A DNA stretch of 64,000 nucleotides from Cylicocyclus nassatus. Its lineage: Eukaryota; Nematoda; Chromadorea; Rhabditida; Strongylidae. The stretch covers positions 34,175,733 to 34,239,732 of the forward strand of contig CATQJL010000305.1 of assembly GCA_958299035.1 (NCBI GenBank). Direction: 5' to 3'. The position numbers and the translations under genes were made by a program. The stretch's first letter is position 1. Every line of letters starts with the position of its first letter. The notes beneath the pieces were generated by a model. The model made no database searches. It was not told the DNA's origin and saw only the letters and a program-made list of their open reading frames with translations. Positions 22,326 to 34,000 of the stretch are shown piece by piece.

Positions 22326-22359
22326 CCGGGCCCCGGGCGGAGCCGGGTTTGCTAACTAG
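22326..22359 (+). mobile_element. Helitron-like 3' terminus
   Basis: A GC hairpin (CCCGGGCGGAGCCGGG) followed by TTTGCTAACTAG and T. A hairpin just before CTRR is the 3' signature of Helitrons. A related end on the other strand (26750-26780) reads GGGCGGAGCCGGGTAAGC then CAGTTAG. Confidence 0.45.
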
Positions 22360-22485
22360 TAGAATGATAAAGATGTTCCTGTGTTTTATTTTTAGGTTTT
22401 CTTATAGCTAGTTATACCTACATATTGTTTTTAACACTCACCGCAAGTAAGACAATGTACTAAATTTTCAGATTCACAATATGAG

Positions 22486-24169
22486 CAGAGGTGCGATAGT
22501 CGGAGCCGAGCCTCCGCCTATCTTCACTTTTGAGCTGGTACGGGGTGACCACCTTCACTTTTGGGTTTGAAAATTTTTTCTGAAGCTTAAAATGCAAAAG
22601 AAAGTATTGAGAGCATATATCTATGTAGTAAGTCGATCTAGGCAGTGACCGTCGAGAACCAGAATTTTGAATAATAAAATAACGATAAATTATGCGAAAT
22701 CTCCACTTTTATCAATCTTGTGGTTGAAGATGTCAGCAATTGCGACTTCATAGTTTTTGAAGGGCAAGTGCTGCTCTACGAGATAGTGAAAGAATTAGGT
22801 CGATTTGAGCAGTGGCCGCCGAAAACGAGAATTTTAAAAAATTAAGCGATTTTAGGTTACTTAGTGACAGCTGACGTTCAGACTCCTATGAATCTGGAAT
22901 GTGAAGGTGTGCAATGTTGCGACTTCATAAGTTTTGTAGAGTAAGAATTGCTCTATCGGAATATGCCTTAGCGGTACTGATCCATCAAGATATCGTCGAG
23001 ATCTAGGCTCTTAAAAAACAGGTGAAAAACCGCTTTTTGGATTTCAACAGTTCATAACTTCTTCAGAATTGCATAAATTATGTTGCGACTTCATAGGTTA
23101 GATTCTTCTCATCAAGAGCTTTCAGACGATATATAATATGTGGGGTTCAATGATTCTTGCGGCTCTAACTCAGGGTGGAGACTTTTCACCCCAAAGTCTC
23201 CACCTCGCCCATGTTAATGTATTGGCCGGAGACCGCCAGTGGAGACTTTGGGGTGAAAAGCCTCCACCCCCGGGCATATGCCGTGAGAGGCGCGAAACCC
23301 CCACATATTATATATCATCTGAAAGCTCTTGATAAGAAGAATCAACTTGTGAAGTCGCAACATGATTCATGCAATTCTGAAGAAGTTATGAACTGTTGAA
23401 ATCCAAAAGCGGTTTTTCACCTGTTTTTAAGAGCCTAGATCTCGGCGATATCTTGATGGATCAGTACCGCTAAGGCATATTCCGATAGAGCAATTCTTAC
23501 TCTACAAAACTTATGAAGTCGCAACATTGCACACCTTCACATTCCAGATTCATAGGAGTCTGAACGTCAGCTGTCACTAAGTAACCTAAAATTGCTTAAT
23601 TTTTTGAAATTCTCGTTCTCGGCGGCCACTGCTCAAATCGACCTAATTCTTTGACTATCTCGTAGAACAGCACTTGCTCTTCAAAACCTATGAAGTCGCA
23701 ATTGCTGTCATCTTCAACCGCAAGACTTATAAAAATGGAAATTTCGCATACAAAATTCTGGTTTTCGGCGGTAACTGCCTGGATCGACCTACTTCCTTCG
23801 CAGTACGTTATAACAAAATTTACTTCATAAAATCTGTAAAGTCTCGCTGACTTTCACTTCAAAACACACCATTTACTAAACACGTTTATTTTAAATATAC
23901 ATATATGCCGCCGTATAAAATAAGAATATGCTTTCAAAAATCTTTTTTGTTTTCAATAATCTTTTTTGCGTTTGTTTTGCTTATTTTCCGCGCACTGGCG
24001 GCAACGACCTGGAAGGATAGGCTCAGTCGACGTTGACGCTCTCCCCCCCCTCCCTCCCGGTCGACGTTTTGGGAGGTGAGTCTCCGGCACTACCACCTTC
24101 ACTTATGGCCGGCCAGTGGTAGCTGGAACCATCTTCACTTTTGGGCCCGGCTCACCTATCGCACCTCTG
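22486..24169. mobile_element. hAT-type foldback element J
   Basis: 1,684 bp with termini CAGAGGTGCGATAG inverted and a perfect 8-bp target duplication AATATGAG (22478-22485 and 24170-24177). CAGRG-type ends plus an 8-bp duplication identify hAT. The two arms are inverted copies for about 700 bp, meeting near 23.22 kb, where a further inverted pair (GGTGGAGACTTTTCACC) sits. No transposase; mobilised in trans if at all. Confidence 0.85.
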
Positions 24170-24177
24170 AATATGAG

Positions 24178-25061
24178 TGTACGTTGACACAAGTATTAAT
24201 GAGACCAGTAACTGAAGATTGTATGTGTTATTATCTATAACATATCAATATTTGCAATTAATTTTACATTTATCTCATCTATTCGTGTTTCCTATGCTAT
24301 CTAGTATATGCCCTCGTTCTCCATCCCTACATTTGAAGAATGTGTTAGCCGATAATAATTAGAACAACTTGCACTGACATTTTGCGCTGACCTTAAAATC
24401 TAACCGAACCAGAATATCTATTATCTAGTAATGGCAGATTCGGTGGGGATGTTATCAGGGTTCTGGCAAACCCTTGATTCTATAAAACATTTGTTGTATA
24501 TTTTAGGCATAGATTCACTCTTCCGGAGGCATGGGAGCCACCACTCCGTGCCGGCTACCGACTTATATTGACCCAACCAAAAGTCTTCTTTTTTTTGAAG
24601 AGGGCAGGCCCTCTTATCTAGAAATGCGTAAAAAGGCCTGGTTTAGGAAGGTTACCTTAGGCACTCCAAAACAAATAACAAATTAATTGCAAATAACAAA
24701 TTAATTGCGTTGAAGTGGGTGTCGCGGCTCAAACACAATATCCATCGAAAAAGCTTGATTCATCTCACAGTATAGGTAGAAACAACTAATTGACGTAAAA
24801 AAAGAAAAACACGTTTTGAAGCGCACTGACACCAAAAGCATTTTGAATTTTTAGGAAGAATAACGCTTTTCATTTTGAACTGCGCTGGGTATATCGTGTT
24901 GTGGATATTTCATACTTTGTTACTGTAACCTTAAATAAATTCTCTCTTCAAAAAAGCTGCATTTATTTTATAGATGCCCCTTTTAGTCACTTCTATACAT
25001 GTGGCTAATTCCGTCTCTTCATAAATACCGTTTTTAAAGCGTATACAGTCGTCCATTCCAA
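24178..25061. other. Region upstream of the M13 gene
   Basis: No repeat assigned. It should contain the promoter of the downstream M13 gene, but no recognisable element stands out. Confidence 0.35.
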
Positions 25062-28000
25062 ATGCGCTGGACAGTGGTTTTATGGCCTTTGTGTTTGTGT
25101 TCTCCTGATGCTACTCCATCGTACGAAGACGATGTGAAGGGTATCGGGTCATCAGTGGATTACGAAGGATACAACATTGCATCGGAAATTCTTAGAAAAT
25201 CCATAAATTTTTCGGTTCGTTGTTATACCTGCCTTCAAGATTTAATTAAAATGCACTTCAGGTCGAACCATGCGAGGATTTCTATGAATTTACCTGTGGT
25301 AACTGGATAGCTAGCCATCCGACTCCCAAAGACAAAGTTAGCTACAATCATGATGAGATCCTTCAGGACAGAGTGCAGGAGCAATTAAGAGGTTAACGAG
25401 AGACGAGATTTAAGTGCTACCCAATCGTCTTCCTTGTGCAGCAAAAAGCTGTTATTGGCCTTAACACCACTGCAGAATCTATAACTAAATGCCCTTTTCT
25501 AGAATTTTGTGCAAAGGTGTTAGGCAGCATCGCACTTTCACGCGCTAAGATACGAAGATGCCTCTGAGTTCGTACGTTAACGTATATGGATTGACATTGT
25601 AAATCATGGATTGGGTAGCTTTGAAAATGGAAGACAAGAAAATGAAAAATTTCAAAGGTTGACATAAGTTACTTAAATACACAAAACGCTAAAAATGAAA
25701 CAAGAAAACCTAATGATCTAAGTTTTTCTTTGCGAAAGATCTTGTCACCTTACTTCAATCCACATGTCAATCAATTCAAATAAGGTCACAAAAAATTTTT
25801 TTTGGAAAGGAGTAGGGCAAAGCAAGAATAAATAGATTATGGCCAGCAATGGAAATGGTCTCAATTTTATAAATGAGGTAGAGTGCAGTGGTGAAACCTG
25901 CCGAAGTAAGTCTGGACATAAGGGATCGTTCAGACCGCGCACAAAGGCGTACAGAGGCGCATGAAGGCGCACGAAGGCGCAAGAAGACGCACGAAGGCGT
26001 GTGTGAGTGTGTGTGTGTCGAGATAAACGAGACGAGACGAGACGCGCCTTCGTGCGCCTTTGTGCGCCTTCGTGCGCCTTTATGCGACTTTGTGCGCGGT
26101 CTAAACGATCCCTAAGTTCAAGCTGGATACAAGAACTACCTGCGTTATCAAATTTTGAATGTCTCTTTCTTTCCTGTACAGTTCCTTAGTAGAGCATCTC
26201 GCTCAACAAATCTAGAAACCACGACGCTTTTGCAGTAATTTTTGCAGCTCCCAACTCCCGATGTGTTAACATGCTTACTTACCCCTCTTTCCAAGCCCCA
26301 GACCCTTAGCTCGAACTTTGCAAAAAATCGATAAACTTGACAGAAGTAATCGATATTTTGGAAAATGATATCTTCGTAATTAGCATGCCCGACCTCCCTC
26401 TGCCAACTCCCAGCCTACCAAACTTAGATCGAACTTTACAAAGAATTGGTAAAGATCGATGAAATCGACATCGATCGATGACGAAAAGTAGCTTACGACA
26501 CCCGCCCGGCCCCGAAGTGCATGAGTGCCAAGTTTGGTTCGGATCGGTTCAGTGGAATTTTTCTATGCGGAACATACGTACAGACATACAGACATACAGA
26601 CGTACAGACATTCAGCTTCATATATTAGACCCTACGGGTCGCTAGTCTAATATAGCACTAATGTAGCTAGCAAGCGGGTTGGGGAACCCATAGATAAATA
26701 CTGTTTCGAACCTATAATTTTCGCAAATGAGTTTGCAATTTATCAGTATACTAACTGGCTTACCCGGCTCCGCCCGGCCCTGTCAAACACTGTAATATAG
26801 GTCCCATCCCTATCTCTGTACAGCCTTTCCCTGTGCATACTTCTACATGCAATTCCCTATTTCCGCTGTGTTAGTAATCAGCATGCTCACCTGTCTCCGT
26901 CAACAACCCCCAGCCCCGTAGCTCAAACTTTGCAAAAATCAATAAAATCGATAAAAGTAAGGGTAATTCTAAAAACTGATGGCGCTATTCGGCTATCCGG
27001 GCCCCAAAATGTTTTTGTGACGGATCTTGCTCAAACTCGGGATATGGGGGTTAGCCGCTGGCAAATATCATAGTTATTTCGAGTGGCAGAGGGATAAAAA
27101 TCATGAACCTGCCTGAAACCTTGGCAGGGAATTACCTAAAGTGTTGTTTCAAGAATATCGTGCTTAATTCCCACGATAAAGGCAATTCGTATGGTATAAA
27201 AGTTTCCCACGACCGTAATGCTTTCCTTATAGGACCCTGCCGCGCGCGATACAGGGCCCGGCACGAGGTTGTCAAAAGGGGTTTTCGAAAACAAATTATC
27301 CTTTGACCCAAAAACTGACCCCAGTGATTGCGCAGTGAACACACAACAACACAGTTTTTATTAGAGAAAAAACAAAAACAATTCATTCATAACAAAAAAA
27401 AAACAAGTGAAATCATGTTAAAGATCAGATCTCTGGAGTGAAATCAATAAAAGATAACTTGCACCGGCAGCTAGAAGGGGGGACGCGAGGGGATGGGAAG
27501 GGGGGGGGGGAAATTCGTACCATTCATATGCTCACAATTTCTGAAACCTTTCACTTTCAAATACTTGAGTTCCACACATACTAATCACCTCCCGTCTTCT
27601 CATTCTTAAAGGCAGTGTCTCACCAAAGTTGAGGTCGCGCGGATCTTCACATATTCTATTATAGGGACCTCTAAATAGGCCAATGCAACAAGTCCCACTC
27701 AATTTGACCCCCTCCACGCTGAGAAAAATTCGCTCAAAGTAGTACGCGGAGAGCGACTTGGTACGCGCGGACGACTCCATCGGTCTTCCCCTTACGCGTT
27801 TGAACATGTCCCTCTACTTGGCATCCACCTCCCCTCTGTTGCTGCCACTGTGGCTGAGCCTGAAGTTGGAAGGTACAACTCGTCCACGTTACTTCCACGG
27901 GGCCTCCAGAAAACGGGGTTTTTGGGAACTTTGTGCGATTCTAAGCCCGTACAGTGCTAGACAGGGTCCGACAGGCTTGCAAAATGCAAAAATCTCAGCA

Positions 28001-31000
28001 ACTAATTTTGGTGAGACACTGCCTTTAAGTACTCTACTAATCCCACAAACATACCACTAACACTCCACGTCGATTAAAGGCAGCGGCTCGGCAGCTTTTC
28101 AATTTCAGGATTTTGGCAGATTTAGGGCTATTCCGGTCCTCTGAATCACGACATGAACTCCCCTTAGCGCGAAAATAGGGAATACCCCGTCTTTTGAAAC
28201 CCCCTTGAGACGGGCGCGGACGAGTGAAAAGTTTTTCTGCCGTCAGAGACGCAGAGTAAGGAGGTAGAGAGCGCTAGAACAATTCTGACCACGGAGCTAC
28301 GAGTGACGGAGCGTTTTCTGGCGGAGAACATACTTGTCTGATTAAGGTGTTAGGGGAGCGAAAGGAGAAAGGAGAGTGGCGGTTGGGTTGCCCACTGGTA
28401 TGCAGAGTTCAAATTTTCGGCCCGAAGTTGCTGTTTTGGTTCACTTGAAAGGCCTCCTATCCATCTGAGTCAAAATCTGAGGGGTAGGTTCATTTTGCCG
28501 AGACGCTGCCTTTAAAGGACTCAGCGATACGCCGTTATCGATTGAAGCGCGCTTTCCTCCGTAGGAAACGGGGTTGCTGAAGCTATTTTTGGCTCTAGCA
28601 ATGAGGAGAGGAGGAAGTTTGAAACCAAAATTTCATGATATACTAACCTTTAGATGTAGAGTAGATTTGTGTATGAATTTTGAAAAATTTATGTGAATTG
28701 AAAGTTTTGACAACCTCAGGTTGTCATTAGGCTGTCAAATGACGACCTAATCTGGAAATAAGTTGAGCAGGCTCTTCATTCACATAATTTTTTCATAATT
28801 TTTCATACTTTGTTACTTAGTCCTACTGCGCATATACACACCAAGTCCCGAGCGATTTCGTCGCCTCTGCGTTGCAAACGAGCCATTTTCCGTTTCTTTG
28901 CTAGCGGGAATTTCCAGAAAGATGTTTGCCACGACCTTCAGTCACATAATATTTCATTGAAACTTCTCAGTTAAGCCCTACAGGCCATTGTGCATGTGAA
29001 CTCCAAGTTTCATACTATATCGTCATCTGCGCGTTGCAAACGAGCCATTTGAATTCACATCTTCATTTACCAATTTTGCAAAATTTTCGGAAAAATGCTT
29101 ATTATTCGTTCCGTTCACATAAGTTTCTCACAATTTTTCATACTTTGTTACCACTAACCTCTCTCCGTTCGCTTACAAAATTTGGTGCCATATCGTTATG
29201 CATACATTGAGAACTAGTAATGTATGCTGTTACAAATAGCATCATTTGAGCGACGTCGCGCACGCGGCAATTAGCGACGGCAAGGTTTAACGCGCGCGAG
29301 CCCCAGTTCGCCTGTTGAGGCACATAACATGTTAAGATAAGCAGAGAGCAGAAACTACCAATTTTTTCGGCGGACCCGCAAAAACGATTTCCCCTTTGCT
29401 TTTTGCCGAAAACGAATTCCAGCTTGCCATTTGACAACCTCGTGCCGGGCCCTGACGCGATACACCCTTCGGCGGCTTTTGCCTAGGCAAAAACAGGAAA
29501 GGGATATTTGCCGCGTGCGTTACGCGTTGGGACAGGTTATCAGGATGGCGCTGGAGACCGCCATGCAAAGGACCTTTCCCCATTTCGTGAATATCTGGGA
29601 TCTAAATGTGCCTGCAAGCAAAAAATGTCCAATCAAACCCTGCAGCTCACCGTAACTTCACAATAATGCGGTTGACAACGAGCAAGCATCATATAAGCAG
29701 TATGCTTGTAAACCGTTACAGGTAAAGTTTTGAGCAAGTCTGGAATTCCGACTCACCTACTGTACACCAACCGTAACACAAGGAAATGCGCTATCCTGCG
29801 AAATCAGCATGATATTCATGTTGAATGACCACCCTAGACGAAGTTCAAAGCAAATCTATGTTTTCGATCCCATTCCTAACCATTAGCTCTGTGAAAAAGT
29901 CCCAATATGCAGAGGGAGTACAAAATTCGTAATCAGCATGTCGAATAAGTTCTCCGGACCGAACTCCAGCCGAACTCATGACTTTGACTTCCTACCGTAC
30001 ACCAATCGTAACCACACGGGGAGACGTTCTGCGAAAAAAGTGTGATGTCTGTAATCACCATGTAAGATAACCCTTATACACGAAGTCTGAGCAAGCTCCA
30101 CGGCAAAGTAATTTTGGGGCCTGGATAGTCGAATAGCGCCAAACTAATAATGTACTCGTAATCAGCATGCTCGATTACCCCCCTGTGCCAACTCCCAGCC
30201 GCGTAGCTCAAACTTTGCAAAAAATCGATAAAATCGATAAAAGTGATGGATAATTCCATAAACTAATATTGTATTCGTAATCAGCATACTCGATTACTTC
30301 CCTGTGCCAATTGCAGTCCCGTAGGCGAACTCTGCGAAAAAATTGCTGAAGTTAATAAAATCGATATCGATCGATGACGAAGATGAAAGAAGCCTATGAC
30401 ACCCGCCCCGCCCCAAAGTGTATGTGTGCCAAGTTTGGTCCCGATCGGTTCAGAAATGGAATTTTCTATTCGGAGCATGCGTACATACCTACATACATAC
30501 AGACAGACATACAAACAGACATTCAGCTTTATATAAAATGTGATGCAGCAACCGCTCAAAAGCAAGATTTTCGGAGATTTTCTCAAAATAGTTTATAGTT
30601 AAATAGTAATACAGTTTCCTTGCACAATGTCATTTTCGCACTTACGCTCACGTATTTGCTCACGAAACCTAGTTTTTCGGAGGTTTTCTCAAAATTCGGG
30701 CGGAAAGTGGATCATATCGTTCTAATAAATGTTTTGTCCTGATCATCGCTATACAGTTTTTTTTTTCTTGATGTGGTAAGCATGCTTACATATTGGAAAG
30801 AAAAAAGGAATTAAAGCAAAGCAATCCCTCTCAAGAGCAAGATTTTCGGGGATTTTTCCAAAATTTGACAGAGAAGTGGAAAATAGTTCCAAAAATAGCT
30901 CAATGACACGAATGGGAAGAGCTTGAGAAACGAACGAAAGCATAATGAATACAGAGATTGGATATGGAAGGATCAATAATGGTATGCTTCCATTCCTGTC

Positions 31001-34000
31001 CTTAGTAACGACCACATCTCGCATATTTCAACACCCTTGGCAAGCGCTTGCGTATTTCAACACATCTATTGCAGCAGCAAAGCGCACCGTGCGTGTCGTG
31101 ATCTCTCGTTTGGGCGCTGTTCTGTGCGTGGCATCTACTCAGCCACTGGGACGGTGAGCCGCGGCCTCAAAAGGCCTTTCCGGCCCGTCCGCGGCCTTAA
31201 GTGGGCATGGCCGGAGTGCGGCCGAGCACGGACCTTAATTCATGTCAGTATCATTGCACCGGCCGAGCTGCGGACTGAATATGGCTTACCGGCTCAGCCG
31301 CGGCCTTAATGATGGGGGTGGAGCATTGCAACGGCTGAGCCGCGGACCAAAATTTCTATAATGATACTCCGGCTGAGCCGCGGCCCATGTCAGATAAGGT
31401 CCGCGACTCGGCCGCTCCCAGACCTGAGCATAAAGAATACTTGCGTGATATACGATGCGTGGTCAGGCTGCCCTCAATGTCCATAGCCTTCGATGTCTTT
31501 TCTGTCTCCAAAGCGGGAACAAGATCAATATTTTGTACGACCTTGGATAGCAACTTGTGTTGTCCAATGTTGAAGTCGAACTTGGTTTCCGAAGTCGTCA
31601 TATCAGTGACTTTGATTTTTGTCTTTTTTACTGTGTATATTCTATGTGTCAGTGGATAAAAAAACAGTTCTACTGCATCCGAGCTAGAATGAACTAGACG
31701 GCCCGACAACCAGCTCCGGCTGAGCCGCGGCCTAAAAGCGGACGAGCCGAGGCTGTTTTCCGGCCGAGCCGCGGCCCAACTCCGGCCGGGCCGACGCTGC
31801 GAAAATCCAGCCGGAAAAGGTCCGAGGTTCGGCCGCTCCCAGTGTCTGAGAAAGCAAAGGTTCATGCCATACACGTGAGCGGACCAATCTAGCCGACGCT
31901 TTTTTTGGGGTCGGGTTCATATGTATCATATATAGGAGAAGATTGCTGAGTCAAATCAAATGAGTTAACCTCTAGCAAAATTCACGCAAGGTTTTGGATC
32001 ACTGTGTCATGGTCTAGGTTGCTAACGGTTATGCTACTTTTCGCTCATACCTCAAAAGTCCTCGCCATTCACTAGTTTCCGAAAAATCGCATGAAAGTCT
32101 AAATTGTTTACAATCTGCACAGTTTCTGTGCGTTTTACACATTACGTTCTGCATACTGGCAAAGTTTGAGCGCCAAGTCCAGTGAGAGTGAAGTTATGGA
32201 AGCAGTCGCGAAACTTAGTTTCCAACTAATAAAATTTCGAGTATTAGGCAACTTCAGGCCCATCACCCAAGAAATGTTTGCAGCCCTGCTCCTTAGGGTA
32301 CCTTTATACCGCGCCGGCAGCCGCCGCTAGCAGCCCGTAGCAGCCGCTGGCAGCCCGTAGCAGCCCGTAGCAGCCCGCAGCAGCCGCCAGCAGCTCGTAG
32401 CCCCCGCTGGCCATTTTGTCATAGAAGTGCAAAATCACCAAATTCTCACTACTTTGAGTGCGCCCGCACCGCTTTCTCTCTTCCACGCTTCTTTCCTCCT
32501 ATTGCCGCTAATGAGCAGTTCCGCACTCACACATTACGGAGATATTCAAGATAAGCACCGGCCAAGGATATGATTGAAGCACAACCATACTTAAAGGCAG
32601 TTGCTCGGCAAATCTCAACCTAGTGAAATTTTCGCTTATCTAGGGTTATTCATTACGCTGATCCCGAAAATGCACTTTTGAGACTTAAAAACGGCGAAAA
32701 CAAGCGTTTCTTAATGCCCTTCCTTTTGAAATTGGACGAGTGGAGCAATGATGACTTGAATCGTTGCAGGACCCAATGGTTATAGCATTGCGGCGGGCAG
32801 CCTCCAATGGTGAGTTTGCCAACTCGTCCGGATGCGTGTAAGATTAGTCTGCGCGTCTAAGTTTGAGAGTAATTTTCTCAGCAGGGAAGGCATGTTGTGC
32901 AACCGGGATTGCACTCTTTTCAAACTTGGGCGATAAGGAACCCACCGCGTTGAAATCCTGAGTTGTTGAGTTTTGCCGACCCACTGCCTCTAAGAAATGA
33001 CCGCGATGAAACTTCGGTAAAATATGGTTCAATTGTGAAAGGGAAACTGAGCACCAATAGGATAACTAATCTATGGCAACAAGATTTTAACAACAATGGA
33101 CACAAATATATGATATATGAGATCGCATTGTGACAACGGGAAGTAAAAAGCGTGGAAGATGGAAAGCGTGGGCATTTGCACTTAGAATACTAAAACTTTG
33201 ATGATTTTGCGCTTCTATGACAAAAGCGGCCAGCGGCGGCTACGGGCTGCTACGGGCTGCCAGCGGCTGCTACGGGCTGCTATGGGCTGCTAACGGCTGC
33301 TACGGGCTGCTAACGGCTGCTACGGGCTGCTAGCGGCGGCTGCCAGCGCGGTATGAAGGCACCCTTAGGCTCAAAGTGTACCTGACGATGGAGGTATAGC
33401 GGGTGATAGCGAATCGCTTATGTATGCGCTGCCTTTAGCTGATCGTAGCTGCTGCGCTGGGTACGCTCTGGGTGCAAGAACGAAGTAGCTTTACCCATTA
33501 CTACGTTTAGTTTAAGCCATTAAGGAAACTAATTCTTGACAATTACCAAAATTGAAAAAACTGATTACATGAAATCCAGAAGAGTCGTAATTTTCATCAA
33601 AAATTCTTTTATAACAAGCATGAAATGGCAAATCAAATGTTGCATATCTTGAGAAAACTCTAATCATCTGACAAATATCAAGCGAGTGTCACAGTAGGAC
33701 ATTGATGTGTGCTTGAAGCAACATCTAAACTATCTAGGTCATAGCAGCCGTAATGTGTTAAGGTGTACTAGTAATATTCCACTTAATCGTTGAAATCTCT
33801 AGCTTTTCATCGTTACTCCAATTTGACTATGCAGTTGTTCAGATTTTATTCTTTGTACTTTGCCAATTCTTTATCGATTTTCTTATCGATGCATTTGCGT
33901 TTCGGTCTTGGAAACTTGCCATAATTCACCAGTACCGAAACAAGTGCTCTAGAAATCCTTCAGAAGTTCAAAAATATGTTGAAACGGGGCAAATCCGAGC

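Larger units (their letters stand above)
27252..29455. mobile_element. hAT-type element W
   Basis: 2,204 bp with termini CAGGGCCCGGCACGAGG in inverted orientation, exact over about 25 bp. The 8-bp flanks GCGCGATA (27244-27251) and ACGCGATA (29456-29463) differ at one position. It contains two TTAA-flanked MITEs. No hAT transposase was seen. Its termini match the small hAT MITE in LINE 1. Confidence 0.75.
26750..31939 (-). mobile_element. Rolling-circle-type composite, decayed copy (beta)
   Basis: Read on the minus strand from 31939. TCTCCTATATATG with a flank block (31939-31860) matches the start of the copy at 39747. A second flank block (31140-30945; includes CACGACACGC and GCTGCTGCAAT) follows after a GC-rich insertion. 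Then come two to three decayed 174-bp monomers (30940-30540), TTTATATAAAGCTGAATG with a GTCT/GTAT run, HINE-like units, and a hairpin ending near CCAGTTAG at 26750. It was later broken by hAT element W. Segments 26990-27060 and 30060-30125 are inverted copies of each other, so more than one rearrangement may be involved. Confidence 0.5.

Noticed and set aside
25745..26189. Arg/Ala-rich ORFs around 25.8-26.2 kb
   Set aside because: They translate the 10-11-bp repeats of a PIF-like MITE inside the M13 intron.
32296..33364. GGGCTGCTAC array as a coding repeat
   Set aside because: It lies in inverted arms of a transposable element and the unit is not a multiple of three.
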